Below are positions 37,141-45,958 of a DNA stretch of 64,000 bases, in pieces; the first letter of the stretch is position 1; each line of letters starts with the position of its first letter. Both the position numbers and the translations under genes were made by a program. The stretch is taken from contig NZ_CP012640.2 in NCBI RefSeq assembly GCF_001412595.2, forward strand, positions 5,208,001 through 5,272,000. The letters run 5' to 3'. Below the pieces are notes generated by a model. The model was not told the DNA's origin, made no database searches, and was given only the letters and a program-made list of their open reading frames with translations. Origin of the DNA: Massilia sp. WG5 (lineage in GTDB: Bacteria > Pseudomonadota > Gammaproteobacteria > Burkholderiales > Burkholderiaceae_D).

Positions 37141-38529
37141 TCATTTAGACGCCAGTTGATAAGGCACCTCGATGGTCGCGATCACGCCGCTCGGGATGTT
37201 GGCGGCGATGTGCAGCTGCCCGGCTTCGCCGTGCAGCAGCTTGAGGCGTTCGCGGATGTTCGACAGCCCCAGGCCCGTGCCCTTGCTCGGCATCACGCCG
37301 AAGCCGACGCCATTGTCGGCCACGGTGACGCGCAGCTTGCTGTCGGCGATCTCGGCCTTCACTGCCAGGTGGCCGCCCTCGGGCTTGCACTCCAGGCCGT
37401 GCTTGATCGCGTTCTCGACCATCGACTGCAGCATCATCGGCGGGAAGGCCGCGCTGCGCAGGCCTTCCGGCACCTGCAGGTCGACCGTCAGGCGTTCCTC
37501 CATGCGCATCTTCAGCAGATCGAGGTAGGAGGTGACCATGTCGACTTCGCGGCCGAGGCTGGTGGTGAGATTGGCGTCGCGCATCTGCGGGATCACGGCG
37601 CGCAGGTACTGGATCAGGGTGCGCTGCATGGCCGAGGCGCGCGGCGGGTCGGTCTCGATCAGGTGTTCGACCGAGGCCAGGGTGTTGAACAGGAAGTGCG
37701 GCTCGACCTGGGCCTGCATGGCCGCCATCCGGGCTTCCGACAGCTGGCGCTGCATCGATTCGCGTTCGGCGACCGCGGTGGCGCTCTGCATCTCCGCTTC
37801 GGCGCGCTTCTTTCCACCCATCAGGGCCTTGGTGCCGAACAGCGCCATCACCAGTAGCCAGACGAAGCTGGTGAACCAGGTCGAGGCCTGCTTGTGGTAG
37901 CTGCGGGCCTTGGCTTCGGCGGCGTCGTCGACGGCCGCCTCGATCGCATCGGACAATTCTTCGCCGATCTGCGGCGGCAGGTCGATGTGGACTTCATCGC
38001 CGTTCCCGCGGATCAGCTTGGAACCCGGATGGGCGGCGTTGCCCTTGCCGCGCAGCGCCGGCGGCTGCGGCGGCAGGGGCGGGACAGCCGCGCCGGCGGC
38101 CTTGCCGGCTTCCTCCGCGTTGGCGCCGGCTTCCTCGGCATTCTTGCCGGCCTCGACAGCAGCCTTGCTGGCGTCTTCGGCATGCTTGAGCGCGTTCTCG
38201 GCGATCCTGCCGGCGGCATCGGCCGCCTTGTCCTGCTTTTCGTCGTTGCCGCGGCGCTTGACGCGCGGGTTGATGTGGATGCCGCTGTCGTCGATCATGA
38301 TGGCCGGCTCGGCCTTGCGCGTATTGCGTTCCGTGCGCGTGATTTCTTCCTCGCCGCCGGAGAACAGCTCGTCCTGCAGGATCTTCCCGGCAACCAGCAT
38401 CAGCGCGGCAAACAGGAAAAACTTCCACCACGACAGTTGCGTCACCCAGGTCGCAACCGCGTCGAACGCGTGAACCAGCCACGACAGGGTATTGGAAAAA
38501 TATTGCTGGGTCGAACGCCGGGTCTGCAT
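37141..38529 (-). CDS. LytS-like histidine kinase with alanine-rich extracytoplasmic region
   Basis: 462 residues. A first membrane helix (WWKFFLFAALMLVAGKIL) is followed by a region of about 150 residues with an Ala/Glu/Lys heptad-like run (AENALKHAEDASKAAVEAG) and a Pro-rich stretch, then a second helix (WFTSFVWLLVMALFG), a coiled coil, and the PF06580 kinase core with His278 (EPHFLFNTLASVEHL) and HATPase (MVENAIKHGLE, DNGVGFG, GLGLSNIRERL). Start ATG 38529 is chosen for the GAAGAG upstream; the reading frame extends further without similarity. It pairs with the LytTR regulator downstream. Confidence 0.9.
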   Translation of the reverse strand: MQTRRSTQQYFSNTLSWLVHAFDAVATWVTQLSWWKFFLFAALMLVAGKILQDELFSGGEEEITRTERNTRKAEPAIMIDDSGIHINPRVKRRGNDEKQDKAADAAGRIAENALKHAEDASKAAVEAGKNAEEAGANAEEAGKAAGAAVPPLPPQPPALRGKGNAAHPGSKLIRGNGDEVHIDLPPQIGEELSDAIEAAVDDAAEAKARSYHKQASTWFTSFVWLLVMALFGTKALMGGKKRAEAEMQSATAVAERESMQRQLSEARMAAMQAQVEPHFLFNTLASVEHLIETDPPRASAMQRTLIQYLRAVIPQMRDANLTTSLGREVDMVTSYLDLLKMRMEERLTVDLQVPEGLRSAAFPPMMLQSMVENAIKHGLECKPEGGHLAVKAEIADSKLRVTVADNGVGFGVMPSKGTGLGLSNIRERLKLLHGEAGQLHIAANIPSGVIATIEVPYQLASK

Positions 38530-38817
38530 GGAGCTCTTCTTGTTCAAACGGTAATCGAATCGACGAGTGTAACTGCTGGCTCGATAAGCCAGCGGAAAAA
38601 CCCGTTCTGCCTCCCAGCGTGACTGTTGGGATGTTGCAACTTTAATTCCCGGCCGCCGGGAATGCCAGGGGAATGCGACAGTCTGCAATATGGAGGGAAT
38701 GGGCTGCAAGGCAGTTGCAATTGCACTTTGAAAGATGCAAATTTGCAATGTATGATGGACGACCGCCTTGGCCGCGCCAGCCCGTTATTCGTTCCTCATG
38801 AAATGAAAGGGAAAGCC

Positions 38818-39756
38818 GTGTCGACCGTTCCCCAACGCTACCGCCTCGTTACCCGCAGCGACTTCGACGGCCTGGTCTGCGCCGTCCTGCTCAAGCACCT
38901 CGACCTGATCGACGACATCCTGTTTGTCCATCCGAAAGACATGCAGGATGGGAAGATCGCGATCGGCCCGCAGGACATCACTACCAATCTGCCCTACGTG
39001 GCCGGCGCCCACCTGGCTTTCGACCACCACCTGTCGGAAACCATCCGCAACATCGGCCGCCGCGAGAACCATGTGATCGATCCCCGGGCGCCATCGGCGG
39101 CGCGGGTGGTGTACGACTACTATGGCGGCGCACGCGCCTTCCCGGCCGCCTGGCAGGGCATGATGGAGGCGGTCGACAAGGCCGACGCCGCCCGCTTTTC
39201 GCGCGAGGAGGTACTCGATCCCTCCGGCTGGAGCCTGCTGAACTTCCTGATGGATGCGCGTACCGGCCTGGGCCGCTTCCACGATTTCCGGATCTCGAAC
39301 TACCAGCTCATGATGGCGCTGATCGACCATTGCCGCACGCTCGGCATCGAACAGATCATGAAGCTGCCCGACGTGCAGGAGCGCACCGCGCTGTACATGG
39401 AGCACAACGAACTGTGCAAGCAGCAGATCCGCCGCCGCGCCAGGGTCCACCAGAACCTGGTCGTGCTCGACCTGCGCGAGGAACAGACCATCTTCGCCGG
39501 CAACCGCTTCCTCATCTACGCCCTGTTCCCGGAGACGAATATCTGGATCCACGTGCTGTGGGGCCTGAAGAACCAGAACACGGTCTTCGCTACCGGCAAG
39601 TCGATCCTGAACCGCAGTTCGAACACCAATATCGGCGCGCTGATGCTGGAATACGGCGGCGGCGGGCACGAGAATGCGGGAACCTGCCAGGTGTCGAACG
39701 AGATGGCGGAGGAGGTGCTGGGGGCGCTGGTCCAGCGGATCACGAGCGAAGGCTGA
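38818..39756 (+). CDS. DHH-family phosphoesterase
   Basis: About 312 residues. The N-terminal DHH domain shows RSDFDGLVCAVLL and AFDHHLSET (metal ligands), and the C-terminal DHHA1-like part ends in GGGGHENAGTCQVS. The family includes exopolyphosphatases, oligoribonucleases and pAp phosphatases; the exact substrate cannot be read from the sequence. The GTG at 38818 is preferred because GGGAAAG stands just upstream; an ATG at 38803 is the alternative. The 288-nt gap before it (38530-38817), shared with the divergent LytS-like gene, holds no clear promoter. Confidence 0.85.
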   Translation: MSTVPQRYRLVTRSDFDGLVCAVLLKHLDLIDDILFVHPKDMQDGKIAIGPQDITTNLPYVAGAHLAFDHHLSETIRNIGRRENHVIDPRAPSAARVVYDYYGGARAFPAAWQGMMEAVDKADAARFSREEVLDPSGWSLLNFLMDARTGLGRFHDFRISNYQLMMALIDHCRTLGIEQIMKLPDVQERTALYMEHNELCKQQIRRRARVHQNLVVLDLREEQTIFAGNRFLIYALFPETNIWIHVLWGLKNQNTVFATGKSILNRSSNTNIGALMLEYGGGGHENAGTCQVSNEMAEEVLGALVQRITSEG

Positions 39757-39765
39757 GCGGTCGGC

Positions 39766-42159
39766 TTACGCTGGCTGGCGAGACCGCAACAGCTCCTTCG
39801 CCGCCTCCGCCGCCAGCGGCTCGCTGAACCATACCCCCTGCATCTGGTCGCAGCCGTAGGACTTCAGGAAAGCCGCCTGCGAGCCGGTCTCCACGGCTTC
39901 GCCGACCACTTCCATGTTCAGGTTGTGGCCGATGTCGATCAGGCTCTTCACCAGGGCGCTGCTGCCGTCCCCGATGTCTTGCACCGAGGTGTGCGACAGC
40001 TTGAGCTGGCCGGCTTCGAGCTGCTGCAGGTAGGCGAGGTCGCACTGGCCGGCGCCGAAGCCGTCCACCGACAGGCTCACGCCGAGCGCGCGCAGCTGGC
40101 GCGACAGGTCGCGCCCCAACCCGGGATTGCGCAGCAGGCCGTCGATCGACAGGTCGAGCTGCAGGCTGTCGGCGGGCAGCGCGTGGCGCGCCAGCAGCGC
40201 CGACAGGCTTTCGACGAAGTCGCCCTGGCTGTATTCACGATAGGAGACGTTGACGGTGACCGGCACATCCTGCACGCCAAGCTGGCGAAGCTGGGCGGCG
40301 AAGGCGCAGGCCTGGTCCAGCACACGCTGGCCGATCGGCACGATCACGCCGTTCTCTTCCGCCTCCGACAGGAAGCGGCTTGGCGCCAACACCCCGTGCT
40401 CCGGATGGCGCCAGCGCAGCAGGGCCTCGAAGCCCATCACCCTGCCGCTGCGCAGCGAGACGCGCGGCTGGTACAGCAGGAACAGCTCGTCGTTCTCGAG
40501 CGCATGGTGCAGGCCCTCCTCGATCTTGCGCTTGGCGTCGCTGCTCGAGCGCATGTCGGCCGAGAAGAAATGCACGTCGTTGTGAGCGTTGCCCTTGCCG
40601 TGGTACATCGCGACGTCGGCCGCGCGCACCAGTTCGGCGGCGGTGCTGCCGTCGTGCGGGTAGAGCGCCACGCCGACGCTGGCGCCGACCGCGATCTCGC
40701 GGCCGTTGAAGGAGACCGGAATCGCGAAGCTCTGGCGCAGCCGCTCCACCATGCGCAGCGTGAAGCGCAGCGAAGGCTGGTTGGCCAGCACCAGCACGAA
40801 TTCGTCGCCCGACATGCGCGCCACCGTGTCGCTGTCGCGCACCGAGGCCTGCAGGCGCCGCGCCACCACTTTCAGCACCACGTCGCCGGCTTCGTGGCCC
40901 AGGGTATCGTTGATGGATTTGAAGTTGTTCAGGTCCATCAGCACGGTCGCGACCAGCGATTTCTGGCGCTGCGCCACGTGCAGAGCCTGCTCCAGCCGAT
41001 CCCACAGCAGGTTGCGGTTGGCCAGTCCGGTCAAGGGGTCGTGGTTGACCTCGTGCTCGAGGTGGGCGGTGCGCTGCATGGCCGCGGTGACGTCGTTGAT
41101 GACGCCGATGAAATGGGTCACGACCCCGTGCTCGTCGTGGACCGGCGTGATGCTCAGGTCGTTCCAGAACAGGTCGCCATCCTTGCGCAGGTTGCGCAGC
41201 ACCACGTTGACCGGGCGCTTGGCCAGGATCGCCTCGCGCAGCTCGATACGCTCGCCGCTGTCCATGTTCGGCGCGGCCATGAAGCGGGGGTCGCGTCCGA
41301 TCGATTCCGCCGCGCTGTAGCCGCTGATGCGCTCGAAGGCCGGGTTGACGTATTCGATCGGATTGTCCGGCCCGTCGTTGCGGGCGATCACGATGCCGTT
41401 GCTGGCCGCGTGCAGGGCGCGCTCGCGCAGGCGCAGCTGCTCTTCGCGCTGGCGCCGCTCGCCGATGTCGATGCCGACGCCAAACACGTAGTCGCCGCCG
41501 TTGCAGTGGACCCGCGCGCCGCACAACAGGACCGGAATCTCCCGGCCGTTCCTGGCCATGTAGTCGACTTCGAGCTTCATCTCGGCGCCGTCGTCGAACA
41601 CGCGGCGGATCGCGTCGTTCAGCAGGGGACGCTGGGCCAGGTCGAGCAGGTCGGAGGCGCGCGCGGCCGCCAGCTCTTCGGGCGCCATCCCGCTCAGGCG
41701 CTCGACATTGTGGTTCCACAGCACGAAGCGGCCCTCGCGGTTGAGGGCGTAGAAGGTGCCGGGGAAGAGGTCGACCACGGCCGACAGCGGGGTGCGCGCC
41801 ACGTGCTCGGATTCCGGCACGCCGCGTTCGAATTCGGTGGTCACGGAGACCGCACAGCCGAGCAGCTTGCCGCCGGCGCTGAATTGCGGGGCCAGCGCCA
41901 GGGCGGTGGCGAAGATGCGGTTGTCGCTGCAGTGCAGGTCGGCGTTGAGCTGGGCGCCTTCGGGGCGCTGGGCGAGGGCGGCCCATCCGGCGGTCCAGGC
42001 GTCACGCGCGCTGGCGACGAACAGGCTGGTGACGGGACGGCCGAGGACACGCTCGGCAGGCATGCCGAACAGGGATTCGCAACCGCTGTTCCAGGTGGTG
42101 ATGCTGCCCGCGTCGTCGGTCAGGAAGACGGCGTGGGCGGGCGGGTCGGTATCGAACAT
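39766..42159 (-). CDS. PAS-GGDEF protein with a degenerate EAL domain
   Basis: 797 residues: three PAS domains (about 1-110, 130-245, 250-375), GGDEF (about 380-540) and EAL (about 555-795). The GGDEF motif is SGDEF (450-454), a variant found in active cyclases, with an RxxD site (RDSD) at the proper spacing. The EAL domain keeps EALLRW (about 578) but has lost catalytic positions: the ELTES-like motif reads LDLSIDG, the DDFGTGYSS motif reads VDGFGAGQCD, KID reads KLS, and AEGVET reads GEAVET. It is predicted to make c-di-GMP and not to hydrolyse it; the EAL part may be a binding or regulatory domain (inference). Confidence 0.9.
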   Translation of the reverse strand: MFDTDPPAHAVFLTDDAGSITTWNSGCESLFGMPAERVLGRPVTSLFVASARDAWTAGWAALAQRPEGAQLNADLHCSDNRIFATALALAPQFSAGGKLLGCAVSVTTEFERGVPESEHVARTPLSAVVDLFPGTFYALNREGRFVLWNHNVERLSGMAPEELAAARASDLLDLAQRPLLNDAIRRVFDDGAEMKLEVDYMARNGREIPVLLCGARVHCNGGDYVFGVGIDIGERRQREEQLRLRERALHAASNGIVIARNDGPDNPIEYVNPAFERISGYSAAESIGRDPRFMAAPNMDSGERIELREAILAKRPVNVVLRNLRKDGDLFWNDLSITPVHDEHGVVTHFIGVINDVTAAMQRTAHLEHEVNHDPLTGLANRNLLWDRLEQALHVAQRQKSLVATVLMDLNNFKSINDTLGHEAGDVVLKVVARRLQASVRDSDTVARMSGDEFVLVLANQPSLRFTLRMVERLRQSFAIPVSFNGREIAVGASVGVALYPHDGSTAAELVRAADVAMYHGKGNAHNDVHFFSADMRSSSDAKRKIEEGLHHALENDELFLLYQPRVSLRSGRVMGFEALLRWRHPEHGVLAPSRFLSEAEENGVIVPIGQRVLDQACAFAAQLRQLGVQDVPVTVNVSYREYSQGDFVESLSALLARHALPADSLQLDLSIDGLLRNPGLGRDLSRQLRALGVSLSVDGFGAGQCDLAYLQQLEAGQLKLSHTSVQDIGDGSSALVKSLIDIGHNLNMEVVGEAVETGSQAAFLKSYGCDQMQGVWFSEPLAAEAAKELLRSRQPA

Positions 42160-42223
42160 GCGGTTCCCCTGTGCAAGGCCAACCGCTTTTGGACAGCAGT
42201 TCCGAAGAACTGTTCCGCCTGGA

Positions 42224-43489
42224 TCAGGCGGCTGCTTCCGCGCGCGGCGGCAGGGCGATCTGGTTGTCTACGCTGAACTGGTAGTCCTTGAACACGTGCT
42301 CTGCGGACAGGATCTGGTAGCTGCCGTCGGCCAGCTTGTGGGTCGTGTCCTTCAGGCGGTAAGTGGTCGAGCCGCAAGTCCAGCAGTTGAAGTTGCGCAT
42401 GTGAGTGCACAGGCAAGTCTTGTCGAAGACCTTGATGTCCTTCGAGCCCGGATTCGCCTGCACCTCGCGGTTGTACGAGTTAATGTAGGCGCAGTTGCCG
42501 GTCGCGTCCAGCAGGTAGCCATAGGACTCGCAGCCCGGACGGATGCCGGAGCCGATCGCCGGGGTCTGCTTCAGCATCCGCATCGGATAGCCGGTCGGCG
42601 AGACGCCGTTGACGATGATGTCTTCCTCGCTGGCGCGGTAGTACTCCTGCTTGACGTCGTCGGGCAGGCCGCACTCGTGGGTCACGGTGAAGCGGGTCGC
42701 CACCTGCACGCCGCCGGCGCCTTTTTCCAGGAAGCCGACGGCGTCGCTGCCGGTGAAGATGCCGCCCGCGGCGATCAGCGGAATGTCCAGCTGTTCGGCG
42801 CGCATGAAGGCGTGGATCTCGTCCATGATGGTGTGCAGGTCGTACTGCTGCCAGTCGTCGATGCCGAAGCCGAGGTGGCCGCCGGCCAGCGGGCCTTCGA
42901 CGATGAGGTAGTCGGGCAGGCGGTCCAGGCGCGAGACCTTGCGCAGGAACAGTTGCAACGCGCGCACGGAGGAGACGATGGTGCCCAGCTTGGCGTCGCG
43001 GAAGCGCGGGTGATCCTTGATCAGCTCGAAGGAACCGAGGTGCAGGCCGGCCGACATGGTGATGCCGTCGATGCCGGCGTCCAGCGCGGCCGACAGGCGG
43101 GTGCGCAGCGTTTCCTTCGGCGCGTTCATGGTGAGCTTTTCCATGCAGTTCACGAAGATCAGGCCATCGCCTTTCTTCGCCTGCATGGTCGCGCCCACGT
43201 GCAGGCGCGTCGCCTCGGCCAGGCGCTCGAGGTCGAACTGGACCACCGACTTGTCCATGTTGTTGATGTTGAACTTGTAGAGCTTGGTCTTTTCCTTGAC
43301 GAAGCTCGTGTCGAACTTGCGGTCCGACACGTCCGGGACCATTGCGTCGGAAATATGGCCAATGCCGCCCAGACGCGCCGCTTCCAGCGCCAGTTCGGAG
43401 GTCGAGATATCGACCCCCATTCCGCCGATCATGATGGGCACGTATTCCTTGTTGCCCATACGCAGGCGGAAATCATCAACACGTTTCAT
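42224..43489 (-). CDS. Nitronate monooxygenase-like flavoprotein with Cys-rich tail
   Basis: 421 residues. The TIM-barrel FMN enzyme (2-nitropropane dioxygenase superfamily) shows VPIMIGGMGVDIS, IVEGPLAGGHLGF, LIAAGGIFTGSDAVGF and GAGGVQVATRFTVTHE. The final 100 residues add a segment with several Cys (GCESYGYLL...GNC, then CLCTHMRNFNCWTCG) that is not part of the standard enzyme. Substrate is uncertain: the superfamily also contains enoyl reductases and other FMN enzymes. Start ATG 43489. Confidence 0.82.
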   Translation of the reverse strand: MKRVDDFRLRMGNKEYVPIMIGGMGVDISTSELALEAARLGGIGHISDAMVPDVSDRKFDTSFVKEKTKLYKFNINNMDKSVVQFDLERLAEATRLHVGATMQAKKGDGLIFVNCMEKLTMNAPKETLRTRLSAALDAGIDGITMSAGLHLGSFELIKDHPRFRDAKLGTIVSSVRALQLFLRKVSRLDRLPDYLIVEGPLAGGHLGFGIDDWQQYDLHTIMDEIHAFMRAEQLDIPLIAAGGIFTGSDAVGFLEKGAGGVQVATRFTVTHECGLPDDVKQEYYRASEEDIIVNGVSPTGYPMRMLKQTPAIGSGIRPGCESYGYLLDATGNCAYINSYNREVQANPGSKDIKVFDKTCLCTHMRNFNCWTCGSTTYRLKDTTHKLADGSYQILSAEHVFKDYQFSVDNQIALPPRAEAAA

Positions 43490-43554
43490 TGCATTCCTTA
43501 ACAGCCATAGACTAATCGCCCGCCATTTTACAGCAGGAGAGTGCAGTTACAGAG

Positions 43555-43588
43555 CGCCATTTAGCGCACGATCGTGCGTTAAATGGCG
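43555..43588. repeat. 34-nt near-perfect palindrome
   Basis: Arms beginning CGCCATTTA and ending TAAATGGCG around the perfect centre CGCACGATCGTGCG, with a single mismatched pair (G against T). It lies between yajQ and the nitronate monooxygenase gene, both leftward. There is no U-tract in either direction. Possible operator or transcript-end hairpin. Confidence 0.8.
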
Positions 43589-43609
43589 GGGCCGGCAACC
43601 CCTGTTTTG

Positions 43610-44095
43610 TCAGTCGCGGAAGTTGTTGAACGCGAGCGGCAGGTCGGTGACATCCTTGCGCAGCAAGGCGATCGCTTCCTGCAGGATATCGCGGTCCTTG
43701 CCGGTGACGCGCACGGATTCGCCCTGGATCGAGGCTTGCACCTTCATCTTGCTCTCCTTGATCAGCTTGGTGATCTTCTTGGCGTCTTCGGACTCGATGC
43801 CGTTGCGCACCTTCAGCACCTGCTTCACCTTGTCGCCGCCGATCTTCTCGATCTTGCCTTCGTCCAGGAAACGGACGTCGACTTTGCGCTTGGTCATCTT
43901 GTTCAACAGGACGTCCTTGACCTGGCTGATCTGGAAGTCGGAGTCGCCGAACAGGGTGATTTCCTTGTCTTTCTGCTCGACTTTGGCCGAGGTGCCCTTG
44001 AAATCGAAACGGGTTTCGATTTCTTTGCTCGAGTTTTCGACGGCGTTCTTGACTTCAACCATGTCTGCTTCGCAGACCACATCAAACGATGGCAT
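43610..44095 (-). CDS. yajQ: YajQ-family nucleotide-binding protein
   Basis: 161 residues, full length. Features [41 protein letters not shown] and the closing [11 protein letters not shown] are typical. Members bind nucleotides; a Xanthomonas member binds c-di-GMP and acts with a LysR-type regulator. c-di-GMP binding here is therefore possible and would fit the window's theme, but is inference. Divergent from murB. Confidence 0.94.
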   Translation of the reverse strand: MPSFDVVCEADMVEVKNAVENSSKEIETRFDFKGTSAKVEQKDKEITLFGDSDFQISQVKDVLLNKMTKRKVDVRFLDEGKIEKIGGDKVKQVLKVRNGIESEDAKKITKLIKESKMKVQASIQGESVRVTGKDRDILQEAIALLRKDVTDLPLAFNNFRD

Positions 44096-44215
44096 CTTGT
44101 GTTTTCCTTTTGTTTTGCATGGGATGGATGGCGATATTGTAACGGACGACACAGAGGCTTGGCGTCCGGTCGCCTGTTTCCCACTATAATCAGCGGGCCA
44201 ACTTCGGACCCAGCC

Positions 44216-45244
44216 ATGCAAGCACTGCCCATCGAACAAGACATTCCCCTCCAGCAGTTCAACACCTTCGGCATCCCGGCGCGCGCGCGGCGCTATCTGC
44301 GCGTGACCGAGCCCGCGCAGCTGGCGCTGCTCGCCGCCGACCCCGCGCTCGCCGCGCTGCCGCGCCTGGTGCTGGGCGGCGGCAGCAACCTGCTGATCAC
44401 GCGGGAAGACATCGACCTCCTGGTCCTGCACATGGCCCTGATGGGCAAGGACATCGTCGGCGAGACGCCGGACAGCATCCTCGTGCGCGCCCGCGCCGGC
44501 GAGAACTGGCACGGCTTCGTGCAGTGGACGCTCGAGCAGGGCCTGGGCGGGCTGGAAAACATGTCGCTGATCCCCGGCACGGTCGGCGCCTCGCCGATCC
44601 AGAACATCGGCGCCTACGGGGCCGAGGTCAAGGACCTGTTCCACTCGCTGACCGCCTTCGATTTCGCCACCGGCCTGACCCGCAGCATGGACGCCGCGGC
44701 CTGCCGCTTCGCCTACCGCGACAGCGTGTTCAAGCACGAAGAGGGACGCGGCCTGGCGGTGCTGGACGTGACGTTCGCGCTGCCGAAAGCCTGGACCGCG
44801 AACCTGCGCTATGCCGAACTGGCCCAGGCGCTGCAGGCCGAGGGGCTTGCCGGGCCGACGCCGCGCCAGGTGTCCGCGGCGGTGGTCGCGATCCGGCGCC
44901 GCAAGCTGCCGGACCCGCTTGAAATCGGCAATGCGGGCAGCTTCTTCAAGAACCCGGTGGTATCGAGCGAGCACTGCGCCCGCCTGCTGGAACGCTGGCC
45001 GGCCCTGGTCCACCATCGCCAGCCCGACGGCAGCGAAAAACTGGCGGCCGGCTGGCTGATCGACCAGTGCGGCTGGAAAGGCAAGAACAGGGGCCGCGCG
45101 GGCGTCTACCCGAAGCAGGCGCTGGTGCTGGTGAACAATGGCGGCGCCAGCGGCGAAGAGGTGCTGGCGCTGGCGCGTGCGATCCAGGCGGATGTGCGCG
45201 AGCGTTTCGGGGTGGAGCTGGAACCGGAACCGGTGATGATCTGA
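44216..45244 (+). CDS. murB: UDP-N-acetylmuramate dehydrogenase
   Basis: FAD enzyme reducing UDP-GlcNAc-enolpyruvate with NADPH in peptidoglycan precursor synthesis. 342 residues, the type I form: [10 protein letters not shown] and [15 protein letters not shown] (FAD site), the Tyr/Arg-containing FAYRDSVFK, and the proton-donor Ser in [10 protein letters not shown]. Start ATG 44216. Its end is 25 nt from the end of the convergent udk gene. Confidence 0.96.
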   Translation: MQALPIEQDIPLQQFNTFGIPARARRYLRVTEPAQLALLAADPALAALPRLVLGGGSNLLITREDIDLLVLHMALMGKDIVGETPDSILVRARAGENWHGFVQWTLEQGLGGLENMSLIPGTVGASPIQNIGAYGAEVKDLFHSLTAFDFATGLTRSMDAAACRFAYRDSVFKHEEGRGLAVLDVTFALPKAWTANLRYAELAQALQAEGLAGPTPRQVSAAVVAIRRRKLPDPLEIGNAGSFFKNPVVSSEHCARLLERWPALVHHRQPDGSEKLAAGWLIDQCGWKGKNRGRAGVYPKQALVLVNNGGASGEEVLALARAIQADVRERFGVELEPEPVMI

Positions 45245-45269
45245 AGGCCTGGACTCAGGGCCGTGTCAA

Positions 45270-45911
45270 TCAGCCGCGCTTCAACTCGCTGATCACGCTC
45301 GCCACCTTGGTGGTAATGACATCGACTGCCGGGCCATTCGCGCCGTGGGGCAGGATGACATCGGCGTGGCGCTTGGTCGGCTCGATGAATTGCTTGTGCA
45401 TCGGGCGCACCGTTTCCATGTACTGGCTGACGATGCTCTCCATCGTGCGGCCGCGTTCGGCAATATCCCTCTGCATGCGGCGGATGAAGCGGACGTCCGG
45501 GGCGGTGTCGACAAAGATTTTCAGCGACATCATCTTGCGCAGGTCCGCGTCATACAAGGCAAACAGGCCTTCGATCACGATGACCGGGGCCGGTTTGACC
45601 GGAATGGTCTTGGTGGAACGGTTGTCGATCGTGAAATCGTATTCCGGCATCGCGATCGCTTCGCCATTGCGCAAGGCGCGGACGTGCTCCACCAGCAGCG
45701 GCCAGTCGAAGGCCTGCGGATGGTCGTAATTCTGCTTGCGGCGCACTTCGGGGCTCAGATCGGACTGGTCGCGGTAGTAATCGTCCTGCATCACGACCGA
45801 GACCATCTCCGCGCCGAACGAAGCCAGCACCTGCTGGGTCACCGTTGACTTGCCGCTGCCGCTGCCGCCAGCGACACCAATCACAAACGGAAGGTAAGAA
45901 ATCTCATTCAT
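45270..45911 (-). CDS. udk: Uridine kinase
   Basis: 213-residue P-loop kinase phosphorylating uridine and cytidine for pyrimidine salvage. Walker A is GGSGSGKST (about 15-23); DDYYRDQSDL and IVIEGLFALYD are family motifs. It lies 47 nt downstream of the last wsp gene on the same strand and may be read through from it, although no functional link is known. Confidence 0.94.
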   Translation of the reverse strand: MNEISYLPFVIGVAGGSGSGKSTVTQQVLASFGAEMVSVVMQDDYYRDQSDLSPEVRRKQNYDHPQAFDWPLLVEHVRALRNGEAIAMPEYDFTIDNRSTKTIPVKPAPVIVIEGLFALYDADLRKMMSLKIFVDTAPDVRFIRRMQRDIAERGRTMESIVSQYMETVRPMHKQFIEPTKRHADVILPHGANGPAVDVITTKVASVISELKRG

Positions 45912-45958
45912 CCCCGAATGATACCGGAGCGGCGGACGGACTGACAGGGCCGCCTGAT

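Noticed and set aside
43555..43588. Rho-independent terminator
   Set aside because: The stem is excellent but neither side has a T-tract, so it was listed as a palindrome only.
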